A DNA stretch of 64,000 nt, from the NCBI RefSeq assembly GCF_000418365.1, contig NC_021663.1:1302001-1366000 (forward strand), in the 5' to 3' direction. The position numbers and the translations under genes are program-made. This stretch comes from Corynebacterium terpenotabidum Y-11 (lineage in GTDB: Bacteria; Actinomycetota; Actinomycetes; Mycobacteriales; Mycobacteriaceae). Shown piece after piece: positions 48,795 to 61,433 of the stretch (position 1 is its first letter; every line of letters begins with the position of its first letter). Under the pieces are notes generated by a model. The model ran no database searches, was not told the origin of the DNA, and saw only the letters and a program-made list of their open reading frames with translations.

Positions 48795-49586
48795 TCAGGC
48801 CTTCGCGGCGGCGGCGCAGAGCCGGGCGAACTCCTCGCCGTCGAGGCTGGCCCCGCCGACGAGGGCGCCGTCGACGTCGGGCTGGGTGACGATCTCGGCG
48901 ACGGTCCCGGTCTTCACCGAGCCGCCGTAGAGGATGCGGGCGGCGTCCGCCACGGCGTCTCCGCCGAGCTCCCGCAGGACGCCGCGCACCGCGTGGCAGA
49001 CCTCCTGGGCGTCGCCGGCGGAAGCGACCTTGCCGGTGCCGATGGCCCACACCGGCTCATAGGCGATGACGACCTCGGCGAGTCGATCGGCCGGAATACC
49101 CGCCAGTGACGCGCGGGTCTGTGCCTCGACGAAGGAGACGTGCTCGCCGGCCTCGCGGATCTCCAGCGATTCGCCGACGCAGACGATCGGGGCGATCCCC
49201 GCACCGAGAGCGGCAACGGCCTTCGCGGCGACGGTGGCGTCGTCCTCGGCGTGGTACTGACGGCGCTCCGAGTGGCCGACGACGGCCCAGGCGCAACCCA
49301 GTTTGGCGAGCATCGACGCGGAGACCTCACCGGTGTAGGCACCGGACTCGTGGACGGAGACATCCTGCGCGCCGTAGGTGAGCAGCAGCTTGTCGCCGTC
49401 GACGAGGGTCTGGACGCTACGGATGTCGGTGAACGGCGGGATGACCGCCACATCGACGTGGTCGTAGTAGTCGCGCGGCAGGGCGAAGTCGAGCTTCTGC
49501 ACCAGCTGGAGGGCCTCCAGATGGTTGAGGTTCATCTTCCAGTTGCCGGCGATGAGCGGGGTTCGGGTGGCTGCAGTGGCACTCAT
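48795..49586 (-). CDS. tpiA: Triose-phosphate isomerase
   Basis: Interconverts dihydroxyacetone phosphate and glyceraldehyde 3-phosphate. TIM-barrel protein, 263 residues. GNWKMN supplies the N-terminal Asn/Lys, [13 protein letters not shown] the catalytic histidine, [15 protein letters not shown] the catalytic glutamate and the mobile loop, and YGGSVKTG the phosphate-binding site. It follows pgk by 11 bp in the gap-pgk-tpiA unit. Confidence 0.98.
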   Translation of the reverse strand: MSATAATRTPLIAGNWKMNLNHLEALQLVQKLDFALPRDYYDHVDVAVIPPFTDIRSVQTLVDGDKLLLTYGAQDVSVHESGAYTGEVSASMLAKLGCAWAVVGHSERRQYHAEDDATVAAKAVAALGAGIAPIVCVGESLEIREAGEHVSFVEAQTRASLAGIPADRLAEVVIAYEPVWAIGTGKVASAGDAQEVCHAVRGVLRELGGDAVADAARILYGGSVKTGTVAEIVTQPDVDGALVGGASLDGEEFARLCAAAAKA

Positions 49587-49597
49587 GTGGTGTTCTC

Positions 49598-50809
49598 CTA
49601 GTTCTCCAGGACGGCGATACCGGGCAGTTCCTTGCCCTCGAGGAACTCGAGGGAGGCGCCGCCACCGGTGGAGATGTGGCTGAACCCGTCCTCGTCCAGG
49701 CCGAGGGTGCGCACCGCGGCGGCGGAGTCGCCGCCACCGACGACCGAGAAGGCGCCGGTGGCGGTGGCGTCGATGATCGCCTGGGCCACTCCGCGGGTGC
49801 CCTCGGCGAAGGCCGGGAACTCGAACACACCCATCGGGCCGTTCCAGAACACGGTCTTCGCCGCGCGGAGCACCTCGCCGAAGGCGGCGACGGAGGCCGG
49901 GCCCACGTCGAGACCCATCTGGTCGTCGGGAATCGCGTCGACGGCGACGGTGGTGGGCGCGGCGTCAGCGGCGAAGGCCGGGGCGACGACGACGTCGGTG
50001 GGCAGCACGATGGCGTCACCGTAGCGATCCAGCAGGTCACGGCAGGTCTCCACCATGTCCTCCTGCAGCAGCGAGGTGCCCACCGACTTCCCCTGGGCGG
50101 CGAGGAAGGTGAAGCACATGCCGCCACCGATGACGAGGTGGTCGACCTTCGGGGCCAGGGCCTCGATGACCGCCAGCTTGTCGGAGACCTTGGAGCCGCC
50201 GAGGACGACGACATAGGGCTTCTCCGGGTTCTCGGAGACCTTGCGCAGCACCGCCAGTTCGGATTCGACCAGACCGCCGGCGTAGTGCGGCAGCAGGGCG
50301 GCGACATCGTAGACGGATGCCTGGGCGCGGTGGACCACACCGAAGCCGTCGGAGACGAAGGCGCCGTTGTCGGCGGTCAGGGCAGCGAGCTCAGCGGCGA
50401 AGGCGGCGCGCTCAGCGGCATCCTTCGAGGTCTCGCGGGCGTCGAAGCGGACGTTCTCCAGCAGGAGGATGTCGCCGTCGTTGAGGCCGTTGGCCCGCTC
50501 GTGGGCGTCCTCCCCGGTGACGTCGGCGGCCAGCGGGACCCACTGGTCGAGGCGCTCGGACAGGGCCTCAGCGACCGGGGCGAGGGAGAAGTCCGGGTTG
50601 ACCTCGCCCTTCGGCCGGCCCAGGTGGGCGGTGACGATGACGCGGGCGCCAGCGTCCAGCAGGCGGCGCAGGGTGGGTACGGAGGCGTCGATGCGACCCG
50701 GGTCGGTGATCTCCCCGTCCTTGAGCGGGACGTTGAGGTCGGCGCGGACGAGGACGTGGCGTCCTTCGACACCGTCGGCGATGAGGTCGTCGATGGTCTT
50801 CACGGTCAT
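49598..50809 (-). CDS. pgk: Phosphoglycerate kinase
   Basis: Makes ATP and 3-phosphoglycerate from 1,3-bisphosphoglycerate; 403 residues, two domains. The signature [15 protein letters not shown] is near the N-terminus, [12 protein letters not shown] links to the nucleotide domain, and [11 protein letters not shown] near residue 360 binds nucleotide phosphates. ATG 50809 has the expected MTVKTIDDL start; the open frame continues upstream without similarity. A separate promoter for pgk may lie in the 133-bp gap-pgk spacer. Confidence 0.98.
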   Translation of the reverse strand: MTVKTIDDLIADGVEGRHVLVRADLNVPLKDGEITDPGRIDASVPTLRRLLDAGARVIVTAHLGRPKGEVNPDFSLAPVAEALSERLDQWVPLAADVTGEDAHERANGLNDGDILLLENVRFDARETSKDAAERAAFAAELAALTADNGAFVSDGFGVVHRAQASVYDVAALLPHYAGGLVESELAVLRKVSENPEKPYVVVLGGSKVSDKLAVIEALAPKVDHLVIGGGMCFTFLAAQGKSVGTSLLQEDMVETCRDLLDRYGDAIVLPTDVVVAPAFAADAAPTTVAVDAIPDDQMGLDVGPASVAAFGEVLRAAKTVFWNGPMGVFEFPAFAEGTRGVAQAIIDATATGAFSVVGGGDSAAAVRTLGLDEDGFSHISTGGGASLEFLEGKELPGIAVLEN

Positions 50810-50909
50810 GTGATCAGTTCTCCTGGTAGTAGGACAGGTGAGGTCAGACGTGCCGGACGGGCCGGTGCCGCGCTGGGCACCGACCCGTCGGAATGCGGTA
50901 CCGAGGTCC

Positions 50910-50915
50910 AGTCTA
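50910..50915 (-). promoter_or_regulatory. Possible -10 box TAGACT inside a palindrome upstream of pgk
   Basis: On the minus strand the sequence reads GGTCCACTAGACTGGACC (50905-50922 as plus coordinates), in which the arms GGTCCA/TGGACC enclose TAGACT. It lies about 100 bp before the pgk start. It may be an internal promoter with an operator or simply a hairpin between gap and pgk. Confidence 0.3.
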
Positions 50916-50942
50916 GTGGACCCCGGAACCACCGTTCGTCGT

Positions 50943-53035
<2,093 letters not shown>

Positions 53036-54094
53036 GGTGGTCTCCTTCCCGGTCGCTGTCGCCGGTGACGGTACCGAATTCGCGGAGAACATCGGCAAGC
53101 TTCGAGGGGGAATGTCGGTCGGTGAATCTGCCACGGTCATCGTCCTCACGGACGTCGCGGTAGATGACCCGGGCTCCGAGCCGTTCGGCGGCACGTTCGA
53201 GATGACGGCGTTCCCGGGAGGACTGGACGGAACGTTCGTCAACGACGACGACGTCCATCCGCAGGGCCGGGCAATGCTGCACCAGCATGTGGATGTGGCG
53301 CTCCATGGAGAAGCCGTTGGTCTCACTGGATTCGGCGACGAGGTTCATGATCACCACCCGGGTCGCGGTGGTCTTCACCAGGGCGTCGACGATGCCGGGG
53401 ATCAGCAGGTGCGGGATCACCGAAGAGAACCAGGAGCCGGGACCGAGGGTCACGAGGTCGGCGTCGAGGATCGCCTGGACGGCTTCATCGGTGGCGGGGG
53501 CGTCCTGCGGGATCAGCCGGACGCGACGGACCTGGCCGATGGTGGACGCCACAGCGACCTGGCCGCGCACGGCAGTGACCTCCCGCGGGTCGTCGCCGAG
53601 GCCCTGGACCTCAGCCTCGAGGTCCAACGGCTCCGGGGACATGGGCACGACGCGGCCCCGGACGCCCAGCAGACCGGCGAGTTCATCGAGGGCCGCGATA
53701 CTGGAGCCCATGACTTCGGTGAGCCCGCCGAGGATGAGGTTGCCGACGGCGTGGCCGGCCAGTGCCCCGTGCCCGCCGAACCGGTGCTGGAGGGTCTTTT
53801 CCCACAGGTGACCCCGGGGGGTGTCCCTGATCAGGGCGGCCAGTGCCATGCGCAGGTCCCCGGGGGGCAGGGAGCCGAGTTCACGGCGCATCCGTCCGGA
53901 GGATCCACCGTCGTCGGCGACGGTTACCACGGCAGTGACATGGTCGGCGGCTCCGCGGGCGGCACGCAGCGTGGCGAACAGACCGTGGCCACCGCCGAGG
54001 CAGGCGACCTTCCGCAGGGTCCGCTCACCGGCGGCGGCGGAGATATCTTCGACGGGAAGTCCGGGATCATCGACTCCTGAGAGGTCGGCGAGAG

Positions 54095-55036
54095 TCACTG
54101 GGGGTCACCACCGTTGCCCGGCCGGTGCTCGAAGCGCACCAGGTCACGGTGGACCGTGCGGACGTCGAGATCAGCGAGTTCCCGCAACCGTCCCGACAGC
54201 GCCTCGGCGAGAGCCGGACTGCGGTGCTGACCGCCGGTACAGCCCACCCCGACGGTGATGAAGCGTTTACCTTCCCGACGGTAGCCGGGCAGGGCGGTGA
54301 CGAGGACGGTCACCAGGGCATCGAGGTAGGCTTCAGCTTCGGGCCGGTTGAGGACGTAGTCCGCCACCGCCGGTTCCAGACCGCTGTGCTCCTTCAGCTC
54401 CGGTTCCCAGTAGGGGTTCGGCAGGAAGCGGGCGTCGAACAGCAGGTCAAGGTCCCGGGGTGCACCGTTCTTGAAGCCGAAGGACTGCACGGTGACGCGC
54501 TCACGGTGGTCGGTCAGGGCGGTGAAATAGTCCTCCAGTTCACGACGCAGATCATGGACGCTGGTCCCGGTCGTGTCGATGACGACGTCCGCCCGCTGTC
54601 GGATGCCGCGCAGCATGTCGCGCTCCCGGTCGATACCGGCCTGCAGGGTGTCACTGCCCTGCAGCGGGTGGGTGCGCCGGACCTGGCCGTAGCGGCGGAC
54701 CAGCGTGGCGTCATCGGCGTCGAGGTAGAGGACCACCGGGCGGCGTCCTGAATCGTGCAGGCCGGTGAGGACGTCGGTCAGCGAGCCGACGAAGTCGCGG
54801 GAGCGCACATCGGTGACGATGGCGAGCCGCTCCACCGGCGAATCCGACTCAAAGCTGAGCTCCACCATCCGCATGATGAGCTCGGGCGGAAGGTTGTCGG
54901 CGACGTACCAGCCCATCTCCTCCAGAACGGTGGCGGCTTCCTTGCGGCCGGCGCCCGACATTCCGGTGATGAGGACCAGGGACGCCTCCTGCCGTGGATC
55001 TGCTGGGGATGCGGGGTGGGTGTCCATGCCGACCAT
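54095..55036 (-). CDS. rapZ: RNase adapter RapZ-like nucleotide-binding protein
   Basis: A 313-residue RapZ/YvcJ family protein. The N-terminal P-loop reads ITGMSGAGRKEAATVLE, with Arg before the Lys as in other actinobacterial members. The C-terminal domain has FDARFLPNPYWEPELK and VGCTGGQHRSPALAE. In E. coli the protein controls GlmS via a small RNA; that pathway is not established in corynebacteria, where a link to YvcK and WhiA is suggested by the constant gene order. The start is ATG 55036, one base from the uvrC stop (alternative ATG 55027). Confidence 0.95.
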   Translation of the reverse strand: MVGMDTHPASPADPRQEASLVLITGMSGAGRKEAATVLEEMGWYVADNLPPELIMRMVELSFESDSPVERLAIVTDVRSRDFVGSLTDVLTGLHDSGRRPVVLYLDADDATLVRRYGQVRRTHPLQGSDTLQAGIDRERDMLRGIRQRADVVIDTTGTSVHDLRRELEDYFTALTDHRERVTVQSFGFKNGAPRDLDLLFDARFLPNPYWEPELKEHSGLEPAVADYVLNRPEAEAYLDALVTVLVTALPGYRREGKRFITVGVGCTGGQHRSPALAEALSGRLRELADLDVRTVHRDLVRFEHRPGNGGDPQ

Positions 55037-55037
55037 C

Positions 55038-57095
55038 CTAACTGTCGGTCGGCGGCTCAGGTCCGGTAGTTGGTTCGGTAGATGGTTCAGTGGCGGGCCC
55101 GAGGGCCGCCATGACGGACGCCGCGAGCTTCGGCCCGAACCCGGGCAGTGCGGCGACGGCGTCCTCCCCCGCCTCCCGCACCTTCGCCACCGACCCGAAT
55201 GCGGCCACGAGCTGGGACCGGCGCTTCGGTCCCAGACCCGGCACATCGTCGAGGACCGAGCGGGTCATCCGTTTGCCCCGGCTGGCCCGGTGGAAGGTGA
55301 TGGCGAAGCGGTGCGCCTCGTCACGGATCTGCTGGACGAGATACAGCGCCGGGGAGTTGCGGGCGATGATCACCGGGTACTCCTCCCCCGGCACCCACAA
55401 TTCCTCCAGCCGCTTGGCGATGCCGACGAGGGTCACGTCAGTCACCCCCAGCTCATCGAGCACCGCCTGGGCGGCCTCGACCTGCGGGCGTCCGCCGTCG
55501 ACGATGAACAGCTGCGGCGGGTAGGCGAACCGCTTCGCGCCCTTCTCCACGTCAGCGACGGAGACCTCGCCGTCGAGCCGGTCACCGGCGTCATCACCGG
55601 CGGGGACGGCAGACCTGTCCTCGCGGTAGCGCTGGAACCGCCGGCGGACGACCTCGGCGATGGAGGCGACGTCATCGGAGTGACCGTCACCGGCGGCCTC
55701 GCGGATCCGGTAGCGCCGGTAGTCGGACTTGCGCGGCAGTCCGTCCTCGAAGACGACGAGGCTGGCGACCACGTCCGTGCCCTGGATGTGGGAGATGTCG
55801 GTGCATTCGATACGCAGCGGTGGTTCGTCCATCCACAGCGCCTCGCGCAGCTCCTCCAGCGCCGAGGATCGGGCGGTGATATCGCCGACACGGGCCAGCT
55901 TGTGCTGGCGCAGTGCCTGTTGGGCGTTCTCCGTCGCGGTCTCCATCAGCGCCCGCTTGTCGCCGCGCTGCGGGGTGCGGAGTTCGACCCGGGCTCCGCG
56001 CAGGCCGGTGAGCCAGGAGGCGAGTCCGTCAGCGTCCTCCGGGGTGACGGGGACGAGAATCTCGCGCGGTACCGGTTCCAGGGTCACTTCGCGGGACGCC
56101 GCGGCCCGCGAGTTGCCACCCACCGCAGACTCCGTGGCGTCCGCCAGTTCGGCGGACTGGCCGTAGAACTGGGTGAGGAAGTCCGCCAACAGTGCCGGGG
56201 TCGCGTCCCCGGCGTCGGTGGTTTCGACGACCCAGCCGCGTTGACCGCGGATGCGTCCGCCACGGACGTGGAAGATCTGCACGGCGGTCTCCAGATCGTC
56301 ACCGGCCACGGCGATGACGTCGGCGTCGGTGCTGTCAGAGAAGACCACGGCCTGCTTCTCCATGGCGGAGTCCATGGCGGTGAGCTGGTCGCGCAGGGAC
56401 GCCGCACGTTCGAAGTCGAGGTTCTCCGCGGCGGCCTCCATCTCGCGGCGGACGTCCCGCATGACCTTCTCCGTGGTGCCGCCGGCGAGGAAGGAGCAGA
56501 AGCCGTCGACGAGGTCCATGTGCTGGGACGGTGAGATCCGGCCGACGCAGGGCGCGGAACAGCGGTCGATGTAGCCCAGCAGGCAGGGGCGGCCGAGCTG
56601 TTCATGGCGTCGGTAAACCCCGGTGGTGCAGGTACGGACCGGGAAGACCCGGGTGAGGGATTCGAGGGTTTCGCGGATCGCCCAGGCCTTCGGGTACGGG
56701 CCGAAGTAGCGCACACCTTTTCTGCGCGGTCCCCGGTAGAGGAATGCCCGCGGATACTGTTCCTTCACGCTGACCGCGAGCATGGGGTAGGTCTTGTCGT
56801 CGCGGTACATGACGTTGAACCGCGGGGCGAACTTCTTGATCCACGTGTACTCGAGGTTCAGTGCCTCCAGTTCGCTGGAGACCACGGTCCACTGGACATG
56901 GTCGGCGGCAAAGACCATGGTGCGGATCCGCGGATTGAGGTGCGCCGGGTCCTGGAAGTAGTTGGCCAGCCGGTTGCGCAGGTTCTTCGCCTTGCCGACG
57001 TAAAGCACGCGGTCATCGGCGTCGCGGAAGGTGTAGACGCCCGGGGAGGTCGGGACTGTTCCCGGTGCCGGGCGGTAGGAGGAGGGGTCGGCCAT
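55038..57095 (-). CDS. uvrC: Excinuclease ABC subunit C
   Basis: Nucleotide excision repair endonuclease, 685 residues, that makes the two cuts around a lesion bound by UvrAB. Domains in order: GIY-YIG nuclease ([20 protein letters not shown], residues 18-95), a cysteine cluster ([17 protein letters not shown]), UVR motif (about residues 206-240), the RNase H-like 5' nuclease ([15 protein letters not shown] and [13 protein letters not shown]), and helix-hairpin-helix motifs ([13 protein letters not shown] and [16 protein letters not shown]). Start ATG 57095. Confidence 0.97.
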   Translation of the reverse strand: MADPSSYRPAPGTVPTSPGVYTFRDADDRVLYVGKAKNLRNRLANYFQDPAHLNPRIRTMVFAADHVQWTVVSSELEALNLEYTWIKKFAPRFNVMYRDDKTYPMLAVSVKEQYPRAFLYRGPRRKGVRYFGPYPKAWAIRETLESLTRVFPVRTCTTGVYRRHEQLGRPCLLGYIDRCSAPCVGRISPSQHMDLVDGFCSFLAGGTTEKVMRDVRREMEAAAENLDFERAASLRDQLTAMDSAMEKQAVVFSDSTDADVIAVAGDDLETAVQIFHVRGGRIRGQRGWVVETTDAGDATPALLADFLTQFYGQSAELADATESAVGGNSRAAASREVTLEPVPREILVPVTPEDADGLASWLTGLRGARVELRTPQRGDKRALMETATENAQQALRQHKLARVGDITARSSALEELREALWMDEPPLRIECTDISHIQGTDVVASLVVFEDGLPRKSDYRRYRIREAAGDGHSDDVASIAEVVRRRFQRYREDRSAVPAGDDAGDRLDGEVSVADVEKGAKRFAYPPQLFIVDGGRPQVEAAQAVLDELGVTDVTLVGIAKRLEELWVPGEEYPVIIARNSPALYLVQQIRDEAHRFAITFHRASRGKRMTRSVLDDVPGLGPKRRSQLVAAFGSVAKVREAGEDAVAALPGFGPKLAASVMAALGPATEPSTEPTTGPEPPTDS

Positions 57096-57110
57096 CGGTG
57101 TGGGCCTGCC

Positions 57111-57611
57111 CTACTCGTCGGGCATGTAGCGGTCCTCGAGCTGGCGGAAGGCCTCGACATTGGCGGCGACGGTGGTCTTGTCACCGATCTGGAAGGCCAT
57201 CATCGGGACGAACTCGAAGTCCGGGAGTTCCAGGCGGGCCCAGCGGGAGTTCCGTGGGAAGGACAGACCGTAGATCATCTGCCAGGGGTAGAACTTCGCT
57301 CCGGCGACGTTGCGGACCTCCACCCCACGGGGGTTGACGCGGACACGGGCCCGGGTCAGGGTCAGGGCGGCGGCGGAGAAGATCAGACCCAGGCCGACGA
57401 AGGCGAACTGATCGACCATGTCGACGGTGGCGCCGGTATCGCCGATGGTGGAGACGATGGCCATGAAGATGTGCACGATCATGATCAGCACGACCAGGAT
57501 CCAGGCGACCTTCCGCAGGTACGGGGACTTGACGGTCAGCAGCCAGGTGTCGCCGCCGGAGGGCGCCGTGGACTTCGCAGTGGTTTTCGCAGTGGAATCA
57601 GCCGTGCTCAC
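57111..57611 (-). CDS. Membrane protein with bacterial PH-like domain (166 aa)
   Basis: Two transmembrane helices (about residues 35-58 and 69-87) follow a Ser/Thr/Ala-rich N-terminus. The C-terminal ~75 residues form a small beta-domain of bPH_6 type (VRVNPRGVEVRNVAGAKFYPWQMIYGLSFPR in parts) that is common in actinobacteria. Function unknown. It sits 15 bp upstream of uvrC and is found next to it in other corynebacteria, from memory. GTG 57611 start. Confidence 0.85.
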   Translation of the reverse strand: MSTADSTAKTTAKSTAPSGGDTWLLTVKSPYLRKVAWILVVLIMIVHIFMAIVSTIGDTGATVDMVDQFAFVGLGLIFSAAALTLTRARVRVNPRGVEVRNVAGAKFYPWQMIYGLSFPRNSRWARLELPDFEFVPMMAFQIGDKTTVAANVEAFRQLEDRYMPDE

Positions 57612-57799
57612 GCCCGCCCACGTTACCCCGCTCCGGCGACGGGTCCCAACTGCTGCGGGGGTGCGTCGGTCGGTGGAGGGTCCCGGGCACGGTCATCGTG
57701 GTGATGGTGAAGGGGACGACCAGCAGCGTCCCGGTGAGAAGTGGTCCACAAATGGCAGATTCCGCGGCACGGGATCGTGGATGTGTGTACCGGTCCTCA

Positions 57800-57843
57800 C
57801 AGTGGCCCCACCAGTGCCCCCCACAGTGCCCCCCACAGTGGCC
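57800..57843. repeat. 12-bp minisatellite downstream of ribH
   Basis: Consecutive units are CAGTGGCCCCAC, CAGTGCCCCCCA, CAGTGCCCCCCA and a partial CAGTGGCC. It lies in the 259-bp spacer between ribH and the PH-domain gene; nothing else is evident in that spacer. Confidence 0.7.
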
Positions 57844-57870
57844 AGAGGTACCTCCGGACAGGAGCGGCCC

Positions 57871-58353
57871 CTACCCCCGGGCACGGATGCTGCGCAGGAC
57901 GAGCAGGGTGTGCAGGGCGGCGCGTGCGGCATCGGCCCCCTTGTCCTCGCTGGCCCCCTCGACGCCGGACCGGGCGACAGCCTGGTCCTGGTTCTCCACG
58001 GTGAGCACGCCGTTGCCGACGGGCTTCCCGCTGTCGAGGGCCACCCGGGTCAGCCCGTCGGTCACCGACTGGCAGACGTAGTCGAAGTGGGCGGTCTCCC
58101 CACGGATGACGCACCCGGTGGCGACGACCGCGTCATGGGTCGTCAGCGCCTCCTGAACGGCGACAGGCAGTTCCACGCAGCCGGCGACGCGCCATTCGTC
58201 GACGGACGCGCCGAGCTCCTTCAGCGCGGTGACGGCGTGGTCGTGCAGCCGGTCAGTGATCTCGGCGTTCCAAGACGCGGAAATCACGGCGAGGCGGAAA
58301 CCTTCACCGGAGCCGGGGCGCAGGGTGATCTCGGCGAGGCCGTGTGCAGGCAT
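57871..58353 (-). CDS. ribH: 6,7-dimethyl-8-ribityllumazine synthase
   Basis: Penultimate riboflavin step: condenses the pyrimidine intermediate with 3,4-dihydroxy-2-butanone 4-phosphate. 160 residues, icosahedral or pentameric family. ISASWNAEITDRL, ELPVAVQ, VATGCVIRGETAHFDYVC and the active-site region NGVLTVENQDQA are seen. The start is placed at ATG 58353, which has AAGGAG with 7-nt spacing; the ATG at 58359 would be only 1 nt from that site. It is the last gene of the rib cluster, after ribA. Confidence 0.95.
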   Translation of the reverse strand: MPAHGLAEITLRPGSGEGFRLAVISASWNAEITDRLHDHAVTALKELGASVDEWRVAGCVELPVAVQEALTTHDAVVATGCVIRGETAHFDYVCQSVTDGLTRVALDSGKPVGNGVLTVENQDQAVARSGVEGASEDKGADAARAALHTLLVLRSIRARG

Positions 58354-58376
58354 GGACATACTCCTTGGTGATCGGG

Positions 58377-59624
58377 TCAGTTCGTCAGCGAGTCGAGCTG
58401 GTGGCCCATCCGGTCGCGCTTGGTGCGCAGGTAGGCCTCGTTCTCCGGGTTGGCTGGCAGGTCGATCGGCACGCGACGGGCGACGGTCACGCCGTGGCGT
58501 TCCAGGTCATTCCGCTTGGCGGGGTTGTTGGATAACAGGGCGACAGAGGTGACGCCGAGGTCGCGGAGGATCTGGGCGGCGGCACTGTACTCGCGGGAGT
58601 CGACGGGGAGGCCCTGGGCGGTGTTCGCGTCGACGGTGTCGAGCCCGCGGTCCTGCAGGTTGTAGGCGGTGAGTTTGGGCAGCAGGCCGATACCGCGTCC
58701 TTCCTGGCCGCGCAGGTAGACGAGGACACCGCGTCCGGAGGCAGAGATCTCGTCCATGGCCGCGGTGAGCTGTTCGCCGCAGTCGCAGCGTCGGGAGCCG
58801 AAGACGTCGCCGGTGAGGCATTCGGAGTGGACGCGCACGAGGACGTCCTCCCCACCGTTGGATGCCGGGTCCCCGACGATGAGGGCGATGTGCTCCACTC
58901 CGTCGACCACGCCGCGGTAGGCCACAGCACGGAAGTCGCCGTGAGCGGTAGGCAGTCGGGTCTCGACCTCGCGGGTGACGATCTGGGTGTTCACCCGGCG
59001 CCACTCGGCGAGCTGCTCGATGGAGATGAGGGCGAGGCCGTGCCGGTCGCAGAAGCGGCGCAGCTCCGGCAGGCGGGCCATGCCCGTCGGATCCTCCTCG
59101 GAGACGACCTCGCAGAGGACGCCGGACGGGGCGAGGCCGGCGGCCTTCGCCAGGTCGACGGAGGCCTCGGTGTGCCCGACGCGTTCGAGGACGCCACCGT
59201 CTTTGGCGCGCAGCGGGACGACGTGCCCGGGGCGGTGGAAGGTGTCGCGGGTGGACGCCGGATCAGCGAGCTTGCGGATGGTGTTGGACCGGTCGACGGC
59301 GCTGATGCCGGTGGTGATGCCCTCGGCGGCGTCGACGGTGACGGTGTAGGCGGTGCCGCGGACGTCCTCGTTGCGGGCGACCATCGGGGGCAGGCCGAGC
59401 CGGTCGGCGTCCGCGTTGGTGAGGGTGGCGCAGATGTAGCCGGAGGAGTGCTTCACCGTGAAGGCGATGAGCTCCGGGGTGGCGAGTTCGGCGGCGAAGA
59501 TAATGTCGCCCTCGTTCTCCCGGTCCTCGTCATCGACGACGACGACAGCTTTACCGGCGGCGATGTCGGCGATGGCGTCCTCGACGGGGTCGAGCAGAGA
59601 GGTGCGCTGTGCGGACTCGCTCAC
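58377..59624 (-). CDS. ribA: Bifunctional 3,4-dihydroxy-2-butanone 4-phosphate synthase / GTP cyclohydrolase II
   Basis: Supplies both precursors of riboflavin. The N-terminal DHBP synthase domain (residues 1-210) has [26 protein letters not shown] and [13 protein letters not shown]. The C-terminal GTP cyclohydrolase II domain has [19 protein letters not shown] with the three zinc cysteines, and [15 protein letters not shown]. Both sets of catalytic residues look intact. The GTG start overlaps the ribE stop by 4 bp. Confidence 0.97.
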   Translation of the reverse strand: MSESAQRTSLLDPVEDAIADIAAGKAVVVVDDEDRENEGDIIFAAELATPELIAFTVKHSSGYICATLTNADADRLGLPPMVARNEDVRGTAYTVTVDAAEGITTGISAVDRSNTIRKLADPASTRDTFHRPGHVVPLRAKDGGVLERVGHTEASVDLAKAAGLAPSGVLCEVVSEEDPTGMARLPELRRFCDRHGLALISIEQLAEWRRVNTQIVTREVETRLPTAHGDFRAVAYRGVVDGVEHIALIVGDPASNGGEDVLVRVHSECLTGDVFGSRRCDCGEQLTAAMDEISASGRGVLVYLRGQEGRGIGLLPKLTAYNLQDRGLDTVDANTAQGLPVDSREYSAAAQILRDLGVTSVALLSNNPAKRNDLERHGVTVARRVPIDLPANPENEAYLRTKRDRMGHQLDSLTN

Positions 59625-60253
59625 TTGGTGGTTCCTTCCGTGGTTTCTCCGGACACCGCTTCGAGCAGCCGTTCGGTGTACTTGGCGAGGACGTCACATT
59701 CGATGTTGACGTGGTCGCCGGGGGTGAGGTCACCGAGGACGGTCTCGGCGAGGGTGACGGGGATGAGGGAGACCTCGAACCACGGGTCGGTGACGGGGCC
59801 GACTTCGGCGACGGTCAGCGAGGTGCCGTTGACCGTGATGCTGCCCTTCTTGGCGACGTAGCGGGCGAGATCGGGGTTGTCGAGGCGGAAGCGCAGGACG
59901 TCCCATTCGCTGCCCGGGGTGCGGGATTCGAGGGTGGCGGTGCCGTCGACGTGGCCCTGGACGATATGGCCGCCGAGGCGGCCTCCGGTGGCGGTGGCGC
60001 GTTCAAGGTTCACCCGGTCGCCGGGGGTGAGGCCGCCGATGGCGGTGTAGTCGAGAGTGACCTGCATGCAGTCGGCCCAGAAGCCGGAGCTGTCGAATTC
60101 GGTGACGGTGAGGCAGACCCCGTTGACGGCGATGGACGCGCCGTGGGTGACGTCTTCCAGCACGGTGCTGCAGGTGATGTGGAGGCGTTGGGCGTCTTCG
60201 GTGCGGTCGACTGCCGCGACCGTGCCCGTCTCCTCGACGATTCCGGTGAACAT
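59621..60253 (-). CDS. ribE: Riboflavin synthase, alpha subunit
   Basis: Dismutates two lumazine molecules to riboflavin and the pyrimidine precursor. 210 residues with the expected internal duplication: [12 protein letters not shown] / GVCLTVTEF in the first half and GTSLTVAEV in the second, each a beta-barrel lumazine site. ATG 60253. It overlaps ribA by 4 bp and lies 127 bp after ribD. In corynebacterial literature the gene is also called ribC. Confidence 0.96.
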   Translation of the reverse strand: MFTGIVEETGTVAAVDRTEDAQRLHITCSTVLEDVTHGASIAVNGVCLTVTEFDSSGFWADCMQVTLDYTAIGGLTPGDRVNLERATATGGRLGGHIVQGHVDGTATLESRTPGSEWDVLRFRLDNPDLARYVAKKGSITVNGTSLTVAEVGPVTDPWFEVSLIPVTLAETVLGDLTPGDHVNIECDVLAKYTERLLEAVSGETTEGTTK

Positions 60254-60380
60254 GAGTGCCCAGTCTAGGCCACTGCCTGTCACCGGAGGTACAGGGGGAC
60301 GCCACCACCGCCGACCTCTGCCCTGGCGGGCGCACTGTGCGGCATTTCATTCATGGTGACGGTGGGCAGCCTTCGGAAGA
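60254..60380. other. Spacer between ribD and ribE
   Basis: This 127-bp gap breaks the otherwise tight rib cluster. No FMN riboswitch core and no obvious terminator is visible; it may hold a secondary promoter for ribE-ribA-ribH. Confidence 0.35.
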
Positions 60381-61433
60381 TCACCCGTGACCGAGAGTCG
60401 CCATCGTCAGCACATCCCCGCCGAGCACCTCCACCGAGCGCAGTGTGAACCGACGGATACCGGTCATCGTCGTCCCGGCGTCCGCTGCCGGAGAGATCAC
60501 CGGGATGCCCGCGCCCAGCAGGGCCGGGGCGGTGTAGGCGTCCACCTCATCCACCACACCGGCGGCAATGAACGCCGCCGCCAGGTGTGGACCCCCCTCC
60601 ACCAGCACATCCACAATCCCCCGCTCCCCCAGATCAGCCAGCACTTCTGCCAGGGTCCCCCCCGCGTACCGCAACGCAGGGAACACTGCGGCGTCCTCCG
60701 GCACCGGCGTCTCCCCCACCACGACGCGCAGCGGTTGGTGGTCGTAGAGCCCACCGTCCGGACGCCGGGCCGTCAATCGCGGATCATCGGCCAGAACTGT
60801 CCCGGTGCCCACAATGATCGCGTCCCGCCGGGACCGGTCCAGATGCACCCGTGCCCGAGCCTGCTCCCCCGTGATCCACTGGGATGTTCCGTCCGTCGCA
60901 GCGGCGAACCCGTCCATCGTGCCCGCATACTTCAACGTCACATGCGGCCGGCCCAGCCGCCGGGCAGCCAACCACGGCTCCACACTGAACTGCGGAACGC
61001 CGGACAGATCCGTCCCCGGACCGACCAGTGGCCCGGTGACCTCTACCCCGTGGGCGCGAAGGAACTCCGCCCCGCCGCCCTCGACCTCCCCCGGATCGGC
61101 GAAGGCGTAGACCACGCGCGCAATCCCCGCCTCCAGTAACGCCACCGCACACGGACCGGTGCGTCCGGTGTGGTTGCACGGCTCTAGGGTGACCACCGCC
61201 GTGCCACCGGCGGCCCGCTCCCCCGCCTCAGCCAGGGCGTTGACCTCCGCATGAGGTCCACCGACCGGGGACGTGCCCCCGGTCCCGACGATCTCCCCGC
61301 CCGCGTCCAGGATCACCGCACCGACCGGCGGATTCGGGCTCGTCATTCCCCGCACCGCATGCCCGGCTGCATCAGCTGTCGCCAGTGCCGCCGCCAGCAC
61401 CGGGTCTCCGGCCAGGCGGAGGTAAGGATCCAT
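60381..61433 (-). CDS. ribD: Bifunctional riboflavin deaminase-reductase
   Basis: Second and third riboflavin steps. The N-terminal cytidine-deaminase-like domain carries the zinc motif PHAEVNAL and EPCNHTGRTGPCAVAL. The C-terminal reductase domain (from about residue 165) has VTLKYAGTMDGFAAATDGTSQW, the SRRDAIIVGTGTVLADDP NADPH loop and VLVEGGPHLAAAF. 350 residues, normal length. Its ATG shares one base with the rpe stop codon. Confidence 0.96.
   Translation of the reverse strand: MDPYLRLAGDPVLAAALATADAAGHAVRGMTSPNPPVGAVILDAGGEIVGTGGTSPVGGPHAEVNALAEAGERAAGGTAVVTLEPCNHTGRTGPCAVALLEAGIARVVYAFADPGEVEGGGAEFLRAHGVEVTGPLVGPGTDLSGVPQFSVEPWLAARRLGRPHVTLKYAGTMDGFAAATDGTSQWITGEQARARVHLDRSRRDAIIVGTGTVLADDPRLTARRPDGGLYDHQPLRVVVGETPVPEDAAVFPALRYAGGTLAEVLADLGERGIVDVLVEGGPHLAAAFIAAGVVDEVDAYTAPALLGAGIPVISPAADAGTTMTGIRRFTLRSVEVLGGDVLTMATLGHG

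Noticed and set aside
46490..48889. Plus-strand 799-codon frame antisense to ppc
   Set aside because: Shadow of ppc; no domains and wrong amino-acid composition.
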